A DNA stretch of 64,000 nucleotides from Saccoglossus kowalevskii (GCF_000003605.2 NW_003111970.1:588881-652880); one strand, 5' to 3'. Shown: positions 36,038-51,693, counted from the first letter of the stretch. Notes: generated by a model not told the origin, from the letters alone. Made by a program: numbers and translations.

Positions 36038-39000
36038 CGTCGAATGTATCAAGGCGTCAACGTGATAAATAATCGCGCGAGAACAAACGCGATTATGTGC
36101 CATAAACTAACACGATTCACTCAACAAGTTAGTGAATGGACTATGGTCGCAATGAATAGAACGAATAGAGCTGTCTGCACACGGCCCTCTCATTTTGTGG
36201 CCGGAGTAAAAGTATCGCCTAGAATAACATGTATCGCTTTCATTTATTTTAATATACGTGTCACTCAAAAATATTTAATAAGAACACACACAAATCATTA
36301 TTGTAGACTATTACTATCATCAATTTGTAATGCCTGTAATGACGTGTTTGTATGCATCCATCTCCTCTGAGCCATCTAGTTCATTAAAACTGATGAAATG
36401 ATTGTCATTTGAAAAGAAAATGTTGTAAGAAAACTCCACCAAAACAACACTCACATATACGTTCTTATTACATGTAAGCTTTGAAAATGACAATAGACTG
36501 TCTACGGGAACAGATGTCAGTTTCTCGCTGCCACTGCTTTACAAAAATAAATCGTGAATTCACAGATTATAAAATGTTATCACTATCTTCAGTAGCTCAA
36601 TCATCTCCACTGCAACACTGAACCATACTAGTGAATTGCTTGGTCAAATTATGAATGACCGAATGGAAATAGCGATATAGATGGAAATGAATTATATAGT
36701 ATATATTAATATTATATATATTATATTATATTCTTCGATATCTCGATGTTATCGATATAACATCAAAAACATATATGTATGCAACGTGAGTGCACTTCAA
36801 TTACTTTTTTTAAGAAATGGCAACATGTAGGCATCGGAACATAATCAAACATAGCTTTGTATTGTTCGTTTTTGTTACGTGTTGCAATCAAGCAAATCAT
36901 GTAAGGCAGGGCAAAAAGAGGAAACATCCGTTTGTATACGAATCGAGTTTGAGTGGCGGTGAAAAAAATATATATATACCTTTGCAATTATATGCTTGTG
37001 TGCGAGAAGATACAGTACTCGACTGGTCACTAATCGATAACAAAACTGACTGTAGTCATTTGGGCTCCTAAGTAGTGACTACGTGTGCATCATACCGCTT
37101 TCAATCACTAATGATTTACTCTACCACGCACTTAATGAATTTGATCGTATAAAATTGTTTGGCTGTCTACATCAATTGAGCATAATGGTTTATTCGGAGC
37201 TTTTATTCAGTAAAATACGAACCGGCTGGTAAATAATGAGAGTTTGTGGCCACTTACATTCTACATATCAATCTGTCTTTACTCCTTAAGATGTAATGTT
37301 TTTGTATGCGACGATCGAAATAAATTTATATTCCCAAACACAGAGTACTCTTGATAAACGCGCTAGCTACTCGCGTTTTTATGTCATCTCAAGCACATTT
37401 TCATCGGTAAATACATAGTTTTAAAGTGGGGGAACGTAGACTTGGCTACCATCATATATTCGGAAATTTAAATAAGTGGCTATATATAGTTAACCGACTT
37501 GTACGGCTTTTCCAGCGACTGAAGGCATCTAGGTACGCAAACAGTTTACAATTGAATTCTTAAAGCAAACATGCTCAACAGTAATTAACTGTAGTGTGGC
37601 AAACATAGTAGATACATGGAAAAACGTCACCTGATATGTACTCATTACGTATTAAACCGACTGAATAAACACTGTGAAGCACAATATTAATCAAGACAGG
37701 TGTAGGTTGAGTACGTATAATTCAATGTAATGTACTTTGTGTTGTATGGATACATGTAGAAAAACAAAGTAGCTGTGTAATTAGTTTTGAAGCCGTATTA
37801 AAAAAAGTAACCAAATGAGATATGTTGTTCTCATTACAAATATGCATTTGCTAGATAAGCATGTAAACCAAATTGTGCTTGGTTCACTGGTGGATATATA
37901 TTGTAATATGAAATATTTGTATTAATACCACGTAAATTTTCTAGAATAGTTCAATTAATTGCGCAATATCTAAGCTCACGATATATATTGTATTGGTACG
38001 CATCAATGTGAATAATAAAAACGAGTTCCTTCAAGGAATACCTAGTGTAGCTAGTTATGCTTCCCAGGCATGTATCTTTCGCGGATCAATACTACGACAA
38101 GATTTCGACTGAATCACGACATCTTGAAATCATACGAACACAATTTAATGAATAATGAAAGTAAAACTAATAAAACAATTCCTATGTAAAATCGCGCAAG
38201 CTGTTGCTGTGCGCCAGAATGTGCAACTGGTTCTCAATGGACCAAGTGATGATAGTGTGTGTCAAACATTTAAATAATTTGATAATGATATTACTCACAT
38301 GACTAGTTGATAAACAAAGAGCCAATTACTACTAATAAAGTCATTCTGGTCAATGAAATAAACTAGTTTAAACCAGTTAAAAGAAATCAGAAGTACGATA
38401 CAGATTAATATCAATAGCAAGTGTAGCAAAGGCCACTCATCTATGGAAGAGCACCAACTTCTGACAACTACACTTCCTCTTTCAAGATTGGTCATTTTTG
38501 TAAAAATACTGTAAGAGTATGAGTCATTAAAATGGAAGAACGTACTAGTATATCAGAATAAATCTTACAGAATAGTTTTGAGTATCTTCAACACAGCCCC
38601 TGAATCAAACTTAAGGTAGAGAGGCATGTTTGTGGGCACTTGGGAGTGACATTTTTTTGTTTTGCTTTTTATTATCCAAACAGTCTTGGCTATAGACTGT
38701 TAAAAATTTGTAGAATTGTGAATAGTGGAACATTCTCAAAAAGCGATTTTAAAATATAGATAACAGGTGCAAACATTCTATCTTTTGAATGCTTAGCAAA
38801 ATTTAGCAAGGCTGTACATAAATAATAAATAAGAAACATGGTGAAAAAAAGAAATAACGGGATCTCCATATTATGCACTATATTTAACTTTTAACGAAAC
38901 GATAATACATTTAAATTTGGAACTGTTACAGCCATTTTAATTATGAGCATTAGCAAACTTCTTACTGAGTGAATTGTTATGCAAATTAGCAATTATCTCA

Positions 39001-41029
39001 GCTTCATATTAGAGCACATCCCAGAACTTTAAAAAAAATAGCTCCTAGACGCTTTGACCTTTTGTTTTGAAATTTTCACAAATTATTGACAATGTGTTTA
39101 TCTTCGAAACGCCGTCGGGGCATTGTTTTTGGTTGAACAGTGTTACAACAATCGCACAGACAACTAGCCTGTGTGTTAATTTATGCATACACTTGAAGTA
39201 GTGAATTTTGGGCTGCTGCCCTGCAAAAATTGACAATTGGTAGACAGTTTTCAAGACGGCGTTTTTTTCATAGTAAACAGATGTACCCATAAGCCAATTT
39301 TGTCAGGAAACAGAGGCATGGTTTATGAGCTATTTTTTTTAAATCACTATTGACCAAAAACGCACATTTTTGTGCATATTTCAAACTACAGAGTCCATAA
39401 AAGAAAAATAATAACAAACTTTTAAAATTCATATAAATTCAAATAAGCTTTCCGAAAATATATAGTTTTGTGGACAAGGGAGGTCATCTTAGTTTCATAA
39501 TTAACTAATTAAAATACCTGTCAGGTAAACTGCATCTCTACCTAACTGTCATCACATAGGTAACCAAATTCTTCTTATAACCGTCATTGAGAAATACCAC
39601 CAAAAATGGTTTGACAGAACGGTAAGGCACAATGAAACGTTGGCGTTGATGAGGAGGGTTGCTGTAATCAGATAGCGGAAGATAGCTACCAAATTGCAAT
39701 TCTGCAAAAGAACGGGACAAACACAATAGAGTGCAACATTGTCATTCAAAGAGATGGACCTTTTTTATGCCAACGATAAGTAATGACAGGCGTTTCGAAA
39801 AAGAGTGGGCACATTCTGTCATCGCTGTCATGAAATCGGGACTAGATAAGTACTACAGAAGCGACATTAGCTTTATGTATCAATCTATTTCCAATCTAAT
39901 TAAAGTTAAAAGTTAAATTTGTGTCAAATATACTCTAATTTTATAGGGAATGTGTTTGTTCTTGAATGTGATTTAAATTGTGTTGAAAAGCGAGTGAAAA
40001 AAAAATTTTTGTTATTATAGTTTAACCATCATTTTAGGAGAAAACAAGAAACACTTTATGCGATTTCAAATTGATATGCACAAGCGATAAATATGAATAC
40101 ACGACACTGAAACATAATTGTTCAATTTTGAGGCCATACACATTATGAGCACACCAAAGCCAGCTCAAATAAATGTTAATTTCCCATCCCTCATTTTCAA
40201 TCAAACATCACTTGTAATTAAATCAGGTAATCTCACTATGCCACACATCATTTCATGAATAGATATATGTGATTACATGAATCATCATTTGAACGGTCAT
40301 AGGAACTTATAAACAGCTATCTAGGATATGTTGTATCATGTATGATGCCGCAAATGGCTGAACGGTGATTAAAGATGAGTACCTGCAGCTCATCTGAATA
40401 ATACATTAGTCGTAGCTCATTCCGTCAATTCTACGTCGGTTCCACCCACGGTTTCCTTAAGTCGTGACGGAATGATAATACGCGACACTGGAAACGTAAT
40501 ATTATTATTTTATATTTTAATATTGATCGCCGGAATAAATTGTGTTAACTACTTTTTAAACGTGGGAAGCTTTTGTTTCCAATTTGGCTCGCATTGCAAA
40601 TTTCATATAACGAAAAGAAGTGTTTAGCTTCGTACGGGGCACAAAATTATGTAAAATTCGACATGCAGTACAATAGAAAATAACAGAACAAATCAACAAA
40701 CAACAAAATCAACAAAATAAAAAACAAAATATTATGACATAAGTTATTTTCACGAGTGCAGTGTAATTGTGGAAAAGATACGCAGAAGAGCACTGATATA
40801 TTTAAAATCATGTGCAATAATTTGTTATTCCGTTGTTCAATTTCATCCATAAAGACAAACTCGCGCTGGTTGCAGTGTTCGCTGTTGTGTTAGCAATGAA
40901 CATGCCGACCGGTAAATGCAACGAACATTTCATTTTGATGTATTGTTTAATAATACCATCTTACAATAAAAATGTAAACATTACATCATTCTAGTACTAT
41001 TTTATGCGCAAATTATGAATTTATGAATA
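36038..41029. other. No recognisable gene (5 kb)
   Basis: AT-rich sequence with an A/T tract at 36690-36731. At 36745-36764 is a palindromic hairpin, GATGTTATCGATATAACATC, with 8-bp perfect arms. A minus-strand frame ending at 39538 follows a possible acceptor (ttttgcag) and reads protein-like (RQRFIVPYRSVKPFLVVFLN), but I recognise no family. Confidence 0.45.
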
Positions 41030-41540
41030 ACTTGCACCTTCACCTAGCAGGTAAATCTGGTTGCCATGAAAACAGAAAATTAGTGAACGATTTTTCACTT
41101 ATCACTCAGACAATTATGGATGGATATTCATGAAATTTGCAAAGATTATTTACCTATTACTTAGTTTTTGGCAGAGATAGTGATATGGTTGCCACAAAAA
41201 CAACTTGAGAAATTTTACTATTTTTCAGTACATATTTCAAGGCCGCGGCAACCAGAAGTTCAGACTTTAGTCTGGTTGCCATGAGCACATCAATTTAAGA
41301 AATGATTTTTCATCTATAACCTGCTATGGAGTTATGAATTAGTGAATTATGAATGAATGCATGAAACTGTACGAACAAATCAATCAGGTTTAGGTTGAGA
41401 TGTAAAAATACGGCTGCCATGGAAACGCAAATGTTGAGTTTATAGCTAAAAAATGTTAAAAAGTGGTTTACCTGAACACAGAAACAAATAATTTAGATTT
41501 TGGCAGGGATGCTAATCTTGTTGCCACGGAAACAATACGC
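41030..41540. repeat. Degenerate array with five X-box-like cores
   Basis: Variants of GGTTGCCATGGAAAC recur at 41059, 41188, 41274, 41412 and 41520, spaced 86-138 bp. At least two are preceded by the same TTTGGCAGRGATNNTAAT-like phrase, which shows an old tandem repeat rather than independent sites. The shared core matches the RFX X-box (GTTRCCATGGNAAC). The repeat family probably carries this word by descent. Confidence 0.6.
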
Positions 41541-44386
41541 TAATCATGACATTTTTAGGAGAGAATGCCCCGGAGAGAAATACCATTTGGCAAGTGTTAT
41601 GTTGAGATTGTGATTGTTGTATGTGTAACAAAACAGTTTTAAATAACCATTCAATTCCACATAACTCAAATTTTTAACAATGATTTTGTTTTATTTTATC
41701 AACAGAGAAATGAAAATCTTTCAACTATAAACCATAGATCTGGTTCCAGATGCTAGAAATTACATTCTGATGTTATTCTTCCGCCCCTGTCACATACAAT
41801 CAATGTATGATTCGTTGTCTGAATAAATTATTTAAGACGCAATTTGGTCTTTCATTTCAAAAACAAAATTAGAAGCTTATGTTTTTCACATGACATACAA
41901 TAGAGTAAAGGTATGTTGAGAGGATAAGTAATTTGTGACGGAAGTTTACCCTCTCGGAGTGCCTTCGAGTGAGTGATGTCAATTTCGTGATGCTACATTC
42001 CATAGACAACCAGTCAGTTCTCCACAATATTGTGGCTGCATTTGCCTTTAAAAGCCGGTGGCATATACATCTAGAATAACATTATTTATTAATTTTACAG
42101 TGGAGATCATTAAAATATACTATGCATGGTTATCAGCGAGGGGAGAGCTAAAAATATACAATTACCAACTACAAGGTTGACTATGGCTGAATCAATGTCA
42201 GCCTGTATGTCAATAATAATATGAATGAATACCAATTTGATTTATATAACAAAGCAACTGTAACACTTATTGCTAGGAATGGTAAAATATATACTAACAG
42301 AAATAGACAGATCGCAAACAGCCATTGTCAAAATGCCATATGACGTGTATTGGAAAGAATAACCGGGGGTTAATTTTCATGGAAATTAATGAAAACGTTT
42401 CCCCTTCGGCCAAATGGGCATTGCATGTATAATTGATGTAATATATTACGCAGAATCAGAGCTCATTAATTTTCAACAAGCTCTCATAATATGATTCTAT
42501 TTCTCATGACAGGTTTTAACAATCCCATTTTTATACTTGTAATCTATGTAGGAATTAAAAATAGCCTACAGAATTGATAGTCATATATAAGCCGGACATC
42601 TTAATCTACTTCAATATTTATAGCAGATTAAAATAGGTAAATATATTCCCGTTACGCTATATTCCAGTATATAGTAAATTATTACATACATACACACGAA
42701 TTGTTTTTATATTTTATAATTGATTTATCAAGTTGTATGTTGCAGATATCTAAACTCACGTGTGATACTAGTAAGCACGTTACCGGTGGGAGTTAGGCTG
42801 TTTTTTCATTATGCTCGCTCTTATATATAACATGAAATATTCTCTTGTATCCGGTGGAAGGTAATATCTAACTATAATCCCACTCGTGGTGTGTAGCAGC
42901 TTTCACTTCATGTTGTCATAGTCCACGTCTGGAGGAAGTAAGAAAATTCATCACATTTCAATACAAATATGTAAGACACACCTGCGTAAATCTATTAAGC
43001 CTGGATACATTACCTTGGGACTCTTTTTTTGTTGTGCCAATGGAGCTGTTATCAGGCAATGCCTTAAATTCGTTTACATTTATTGATTGGTTACAAATCA
43101 ATAATGACTATATTAGATCAAAAAGGGTTTAGGGGTAAAACACAAGTTAAGTTGATTGACAAGCAGGAGTGGGGAGCCCGACAAAAAGAATTACAGATTG
43201 GCCGCTGTGCAAACTTGCACATTTCCTCCAAACAACATCAGAAGAGGCACACGGCCACAGCTTAACGAGGTATTAATTTATCACCTAGTTACACGCGAAC
43301 AGTGTTTGAAATGCTCTAGCAAATAAGATTTATATTTGAAGTCGGATTTGCTTGGATGTATTATTAATGACTTTGTGTCACTTGGCTCATTAATTTGCGA
43401 CAATGAACGTCGTAAGCCTATGAAATATCACTGATGCCCACGTCTAGTAGGATGAAATCGATGACAAAATCAAATAATGATCGACAATTGATAACTTTCG
43501 AGTTAACATTGTTATACTCTGATGGTTGCATGGCACGCGATGCGACTACGTGTGACGAACGACAGCCTGCCATGCACAGTATCGCTGCATAGTATTTGAA
43601 ATCCTGACCCAACATCGATAATATGTGCTAAAATATATAATTTACAATGATGTCACGCATTCAAATGCACTTTTCAGATTGATTAGAACCATGGAAGTTC
43701 AAAAACCATATTCTTAGCATAACCACCGTTAAAGGGTTAGCGCTAGACGACTCTCAAAATACCGGAGTATTTACAATTAAGCTACTGCCGATCAATCTAA
43801 AAAACTTCGTAGATTTGTATAATATAAAAGCAATATACCCACAATCGACATTGTATATCACTCGAAATTATGAAAAATCACTCCATATACAAAATCTCAC
43901 TAAATCTCACTTGAATATGAAGTGTTACCCATTATCTCAGTATATTATGCAATCCACTCAAAACAACAACGCAATATCATATGAGTTTTAATCAATAGTG
44001 GCTTTTGAAATGCGATTATTTCATACCAACCATTCGTGTAGCTAATCAAATTCAATGTCAGCGTAAATCCACAACGAAGCTGAAAGTATAATCACATTTC
44101 AAATACCATAGCGTTGTCATTGCTAGGTTATTTCTTAGAATATACGACAAAATACAATCTCATTTGGGATGATGCTTCGCTATGAAACGTCCAATGTGAC
44201 TATTGAAATACTGACCTCAGTTCAAACCCACCGAGTCTACTTAAAAACCTCGATCAATGGAGGGTTAATAAAACGCACTCTCTAACAAAACAAACCTCCC
44301 TGAGGGGATTCTTTTTTCAGAAATGTAATGATTCTTATCAAATAATTTCTTCAGGTGCCTTCAAAATACAATTAGCGTAGCAACAC
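41541..44386. other. No recognisable gene up to the assembly gap
   Basis: AT-rich sequence with short frames only. The frame at 43083-43265 has mixed composition but no recognisable motif. Confidence 0.45.
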
Positions 44387-44436
44387 NNNNNNNNNNNNNN
44401 NNNNNNNNNNNNNNNNNNNNNNNNNNNNNNNNNNNN
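44387..44436. other. Assembly gap (50 N)
   Basis: A run of exactly 50 unknown bases joins two contigs. The true length is unknown. Confidence 0.99.
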
Positions 44437-45639
44437 GTGGGTAGTTAGGCACACAAACCGACGCAAGCCCCGTATTCATTAACTCGATACTAATGAGCCG
44501 TAGCACGCTGATTTGTTCGAATGCACAGTGCTCATTAAATATATCAATCAATATACAAACATGCTAATAATGCCTTGCGGGCTTATGCTTGTTTTGTAAT
44601 TTCCTCTAACGTTTTAAACACTTTCATTCTCAGTACTAGTAAAACACTGTGTTCATCGTTAAGGCACCCAAGTTAACGACCAACACTTGTTCATGGTTCT
44701 TAAATATTTGATTAGTAATAACGGTGGCGTTAAATCGATATATTGTTCTAAAACAAATGTCACTTAACTAACTACTTTCGTCGTTGTTACATCGATTTCA
44801 AATACCATTACATTGGTTGATATACTGCCATACTTGAGCATTGCGTAGCAATAGTGCAATAGTCAGTACTGAGTAAACGAAATGTGAAGGGCACAATACA
44901 TCTGCGTTGCGCAGTAAAAAAAGTCTTGATTAATTATGGGCAGTTACTTTTCAAATATCGATTAATCTCATTTGACAAATTCGCACATTACATGAAACCA
45001 GTAATCTGTCGATGATTGCGAGTATTCACGGCCAGTCAGTTGTTATTGTATATAATCCATTAACTGATTGCAGTTCATACGTGGTTTGGATATTCGCAAC
45101 AAGCGTGAAATGTGCTCTGATGTCACCCATTCAGATGCATTCGCTTGATTGGCGGTGTATTCCAAGTGGTCTATTATGAAGAAATCTATATGTTTAAAGA
45201 GTACTTTTTCATGAGAACTCTTAGTGAATGAGTGAAGTAATTTACATTTATACCAAACTCCTGGGCAATGATAATCTGGACCAAAAGGGCAACATGACTT
45301 ATATAATCAGAACATATCCAATGAGTGACTGTGTAATATCGTATTGAATAAACGAGTGTGGTAATTTACCTGCGTTCCGAGCTTTGCTCATAAGTACATG
45401 GCAATACTTGTCAGATGGGTTTCGTCATTCCAGTGAGAATGGTATACAATTCGAGATGCACAACGTGAAAACAATGTGATCCATGGTGTTGACGTTTATA
45501 TTGCTCACAGAAAATGTATTCGATTATACATCTGTTTGCAATCCGATCAATTTTAGAGCACATCTACTACAAGTTCCAATTAAATCGGATATTTTGAAAT
45601 ATCAGCCGTAGGCTAATAAACATTAGGTGAGCAATATAC
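44437..45639. other. No recognisable gene
   Basis: AT-rich sequence. Nothing was identified on either strand. Confidence 0.45.
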
Positions 45640-46320
45640 ATGTTTCTCAACATTAAACGTCAATGAAAAACTAGGCAAATTAGGTAATTAATATGCAATT
45701 CAAATTATTTAATAAAATCTAAAACTAATCAGGATTGTGCATTGTTTCCAGGCACTTCTTCACCAAGTTTCATTGGAATGTGATAATTAATTATGAAAGC
45801 TGAAAACTGACTAATACGCAAATTTTGTAATTAAAACTATCTATGACTTTCTATGAGCATCTATGACCAAATTTTATTAAAATGAGGTGCTTAGTATTTT
45901 TAGATATTGGTGGGAATGCCGGGGATTTAGGAATTATTATGCAAATTTGGTAATCAATATGAACAACTTTTAACCAGATCCATGTGCCAAGTTTTATCGA
46001 AATGTGATAATTAGTACTTGATTTAGTGACAGAAAAATCCAAAATTGATAAATTATTATGCAAATTTGATAAATTATGTGCATGCATTTTGATATAAAAC
46101 AAATTAGGTCTGTCCATTGTCCTAGTGATTTCTAGTGTCATTGAAATGCGATGATTAGTACTCCAAAAATTAGGAAATTAATATGCACTAATTTCAACAA
46201 CAAGTCTCAGGCGGCATTATTACGGAGCATATATGTACCAAATTTCATTTAAATCTCAAAATTAGTTCTTGAAATATCACTTGAACAGACACACACACGC
46301 AAACATACATACATACATAA
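45640..46320. repeat. Degenerate repeat with ATTATGCAAATTTGGTAAT-like units
   Basis: Phrases such as TTATGCAAATTTGGTAAT and CCAAGTTTTATCGAAATGTG recur with changes at 45670, 45770, 45880, 45940, 46000 and 46070. The block ends in an ACACACACGCAAACATACAT run at about 46292-46317. Such a simple-sequence end is common for decayed interspersed elements. No coding capacity was seen. Confidence 0.6.
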
Positions 46321-49300
46321 AAATAGACGCACTAACCAAAATATGCCCGTTGCAAGCTTTGCACAGGAGAGTCAAATACCAAAGAATTCATTTTTTTATT
46401 TCCACATTCAGATATAATGATGCTTGCAACCCGAAATTTAGATATCATATTCCAATGATAGGTTCAGCTGAACTTACAGAATCAGCTTTATTTTCAGATA
46501 AGTGCAAGAGAAAGTCTAATACTGGACTATATGAAACTAAAATTTATTTTAATTTTACTATCACACTTTTACACTCTCTCACATCTATAGGTTATACATT
46601 TTTACCTGCTAGACTCCGAGTTTTTTATTATTATTTTGAAATTTAACGAACAGGTAAGCAGTTTCCCGTGACTTGAAATGATGGTTTTTAAAACAACGAA
46701 CACAAATATTGCGAGATACCTTTGTGCCATGCAACCATATGCGGATACAATTAGTTTACAACATTATTTAACGTATGTTATCGTCGAATGCAGCTTGAAC
46801 GCCGATCACTCATCTCACTTATTTTTTGTTTTGTAATAATTTGGAAGGGGTAAACTAAAATTGCATGTAGTATTCAAATCACCTGTTGATACAGATTATC
46901 TTTTGTGTAAATCTTATACATAGCCTAATAAGTCACTTCTTTTTATTTACTCATTCAAGCCCAGACATCCTTCAGTTTAATGACATTAATTGTTTGTAGA
47001 CGCGTTTCTGTGATACTTTCTAGGAATGGAAAACCTGACAAACAGGCACAAGGCACAGTGGGTATGAAGAGAATACTTCATACATTTTAAGAACTACACT
47101 ACTTTCAAATAAATTATTATCATTGTGCTGACAGTAACTAACTGGTCTAGTCTCAGTTGAAAGAATCTAGTTATTCGGAAATTGGTGAACATAAATGTGG
47201 GCAAAAACTTTAATAGGATGGTTGATTTTATATAAACATGGGAATGCTGCACTAATGAATGTGAGAGTATTGTCCAAGATTGTAAAAATAGTTTGAAATT
47301 TTATTAACAGGGCATTTTAGAGTACCACAATTCAGTGTATTAACAAAATACTCGTCATCCTATCAACTTGAAAGGCAACATTTTATATTATCTTATTTTT
47401 TTCTCAAATTCCCAGTTAATACCCTGCCTCAGTTGTACGTGTAGTAATCAGGTACAGTAACGATTCTCATGTCTGTCATGGTACAATACAATACTAAGTC
47501 TTGTCTTGAAACTCGAGTGAATGTGTTCCAAGATTTTGCATCAAATGAATACCGTCAAATGTACAGATGATATATTGTAATTTGATGCTATAGTGAGAAA
47601 TTCGGCAGTTGATCATTTACAATTCATTAAATTTGTTTGACTGGTATTTTGATCTCATGTTTTATTTGGGATAGCTACGTCGGAAATGGCACATTCGAAC
47701 AAGTAAAACGGAGAGGCCAAAGAAACAACCTCGACGTCTGAGTCACTTTCATTCTGACAAATATAATACGTGACCATTGGCGAGGTGGAGGCGGAGGGGG
47801 GGGGGTAGACACCAATGCGCATGCACAACCAAGTTGAGGTAAACCTCGGACTGATGATTTATTTTTGAATGGAAATGCAAACATTGCTGCACTATCGTGA
47901 ACAGCATGATTATGATTATTTTACACTCACAGTAACCACGTATTGTGACTATGCCGAGCAGTCGTTTTGCTCAGCCCAGGTGTTACCGGTAGTATTTCAA
48001 ATATTGCATAATAAGCTGACGCATTCCTATTTTCAGTTTCATCCTAGTACAATAATTCACAAATATTTAGCTCACCCTGTACTGTGGCATCGACCCATTC
48101 CATAGTTCATCTGTTCATGAAGAGGCTAACAAATGCTATCAAAACGCTTCAAACTATTTCACCCCTAGCGGAAGCCCCCTTGTAGCGTGTGAATAATATT
48201 GTCGGGTAATATTACGTATAGTTGTATAATACGTACATTTCCACGTCTTCTGTCACAGCGACACACCGTGATAACACGAAATAGCTGATCGTGTGCCATT
48301 CGAGACGTAATTCAAAATGTTTCTATGTTTAAGTATTTGCAAATGCCAGTTGAGCTTCTTAGTATTTCAATAGTACAAGAAAGAGTTACTCGATATTCAC
48401 TGAAAAATCCGATAACGCGTTATGTCCGCTAGGCGCTAGTAAAGATTAAAAGAATGATTGACAATTTTTGATCCGCCCGCCATTTTATGTCATGGTGTTG
48501 TCAATCACTGATGCTGATGTACAGCATGTATATTTCATTCAAGCAGTAAGGTATGAATGTATGAAAATAATAAAGTGTAGAAAATGTGATATTGATATCA
48601 CACACCTTGCGTTAAAAGTGGCCGTATAATGAACATATTAATACAAAGTGTAAACAAACATGGATCGGTAGTGATTGCGTTGACATGTGTTTATTCAATA
48701 TGTTGTATTATGAGCAGAATTCAAAGCACGGGTGATCTTTTCATTACTCGTGATATAGCTTTGGTCACTGATAGTGACATTGTCACATCGATGTATGCTG
48801 ATTTCACAGCCCAATCCGCCATTATTTGCATAATTAAATATCTAAGAATAACGGTTAAACAGATAATCCATGGCACGCTTTGCTAAATATAAATACACGT
48901 CCTTACGCATGCTGACCTATGTTATTTAAATAGTTAATTTCTAACTATTCACGGCCTTTTTTTGGACTAAATACAGAAACTGATCAAGTACTTGAAACTA
49001 AAACTAAAAAAATGTAGAAAACGAGCAATGTTGTACAATCATGAAAAATCGTACGTAATCGAACGTAAATAAAACAGGAAAATGGGATTATTTTCTATCT
49101 ATACGTCAAAGATCCAATGTTATGAATCACAGTTACATGTAATATTATACTTCAGTTTCAAAAAAACATATCTTTCTCCGACAACATACATATCAGGTTT
49201 GATATTTCACAGAGAATCAATTTCATATATGGTGAAATGGGTCAGCTGGCATTTAGTGTGCCGTCCGGTTAAAATGAGTATGGTTATTTTTGGAACAGTT

Positions 49301-51693
49301 AATATTAACGTAATATTTCCATACCTTCTGACTTGTGAAAACAACTATTGAAACCAAATCAACATTGGACGTCCCACATCGATATACAACATGTTTAACA
49401 AAATAATATTACATTTCGGAAACCCATATGTGCAACCAGTATTCTCAGGTGGTTGTTAATGAGTGCGTACTTATACGTCATTTGCATATATTTAAATATG
49501 AACGACCACATTGGACTATATTCATAGTTTCTTCACTCACTCAAACATTAAATTACCGCAAAATACATGTCCGCTAACATATTTATACACACGATACATC
49601 GATGCTTTCTATAAATACAGCTTTATGGATATTGAATGTACTTCAGACATAAATATGGATATAAAATGCGGTGTAATTTCTTAATAACATCGCCATATGT
49701 TCACTTCACACGACTAAACTGACGTTGTCACCCACTACGTATCCTGGATCTTGCATTGCGCAATATGTCCCCCGCCCCCAATAAAATAGGTCGTAGTATA
49801 TGTTGCCAGTTACAGATATTTATTAATGTTTCGCCTCCTTTGACAAATGACGTTGCTTTGTTATATATATGGTTGTCATGCACATTTACTCGCTGCAGTG
49901 GAAATCAATCTGATCGGAGAAGAGGGTCAAGTATGTTCTATTTTTAAAATCTTTGATTGGAAATCTTTCATTACCGAGAATTCCGTCAAGTGTCATATGC
50001 TTTGGGGAATATTTCTTGAAATGTATTGAATATAATTACTATTCCGGGATATATTAATAGGTTATTTCCTGATATTACTTTTTTCGTAGAATTAGTTGAT
50101 ACGAGTCTCATCATGTCTAGTCACGATCTATAGTCTATTTTCTCTTTATCTGTGATTTTAATGTTTCTGGTTACAAAGTGCTGGCTACAATAATCCATAC
50201 ATAAACAAAATGTTAATTTACCCGTATGTTGCACGTGTTTTATCTAAAAAAATGTTAATTTGTAAGTTAGTAATGCTCCTAATTTTCATTAAAAGTGTGT
50301 TAATTACTCAGATATATGATATACATGTATACAAAATTGTTGATTGAAAACCCACGTGGTTTAAGCTATAAAACACGTGTTTTTAATATAAACACTCTAT
50401 CTACCAAACTTATGAAAGTGCTGCCCGGGTCTACAATATATCTGCATCACGTATATCGTAAAATGCCCGTGTTTCATAGCAATGAGTCCCAGGTAGTTCA
50501 TTTCAGATCAAAAGTATGTTCAATGTTCAACTACTATGATATTAGAATAATTGGCATCCATTTATCGATATCCCAGATTAGATATCTCAGCGTCTTGATA
50601 AATAATGAATCAAAAATAGAAATTATGACCCTCATATTACTTAGCAGGAAAATATATTCTAGTCACACGTCACACACAGGCAGAGTCATTTAATATTCTC
50701 GCTATATAAGCTCCGATTAGTATCATGTTACGTCGAATGTATTAATATGGGTCGAGGCAGTATCTGTGTTTCAGTATAGTCGTCACCGGAAATATACAAT
50801 AACCACGCTAAAATCGACAACATCGATCTCAGCTGCTTTGCTTACAAAAACTCGTTCATGTATACTTTTGAAGAGACAATGGTTTATCAAGTATTAAAAA
50901 AAAATATATAAAATTAATAATAATCATTCTAACCGTACTGAGCATGTGGCACAATATTGGAGGGTAAATTTGCGCCGATAACAACAATCGATAGTTATTT
51001 ACAATATGCTACGATATTATAAAACTTTCCTTACCTGCAATTGTTTCTCATATTAGTTGCCAACTAATAAATTATGCAAAGTAAAATTTAAACAGCATTA
51101 GCACCATCTTGCATCGCATCCTCAAGCTACGTATACATTGCGCACAGAAGGTGGCAATAATAGGCTTTAATTAATATTACTATTGTGATATTACTATACG
51201 ATATATGAATCCCCTAGCAAACATATTTGTAGTTGTTTTAATTAGAAAACATTACAAGGTCGACATGATAAAAGGGTGAGAAAAGAACGATGTAGCACCC
51301 ATTTTCTCTCTGAATTGATGGATGGCCGAGATAAAGTTGATTTTTTTAGTTATTGTGTACAGTCGGGTTTAGCAGAATCGCTGGGTTGAATGAGGTTACT
51401 CCACTGATTACAAAATAGGAAGCAACAGTATTCTGGTCATACGTAGTGCGCCACCACCATCGTGGGATTCATATCGACAATGCCATCTTTTGATCAGCAG
51501 AATTAAGCTTCCGGTTATACACTTTGTGTATGTGTTGTTATGTTGCACTAATTCTTAGATATGAGACGCATGCAAATTAATGTTGATCCTGTATTTATGG
51601 CAATGTTAGGACAAGATGGTTGAAAACTATCTGAACGTAACAATATTGACATTAATGGCAGATTTGTGGTTGTTCCCACGTACAGAGATGACG
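46321..51693. other. No recognisable gene (5.4 kb)
   Basis: AT-rich sequence. A G10 run near 47798 is followed by AATGCGCATGCACAACC and may be a relic of the GTCGTCG element family. Open frames at 46269-46646 and 50316-50693 reach 125 residues but resemble nothing known and have no splice context that helps. Confidence 0.45.

Noticed and set aside
39538-39726. Possible minus-strand terminal exon after a ttttgcag acceptor
   Set aside because: The text reads well but I know no matching family and found no upstream exon.
46269-46646. 125-residue plus-strand frame
   Set aside because: It begins in an ACAC/CATA simple repeat at the end of a degenerate repeat block; no recognisable motif.
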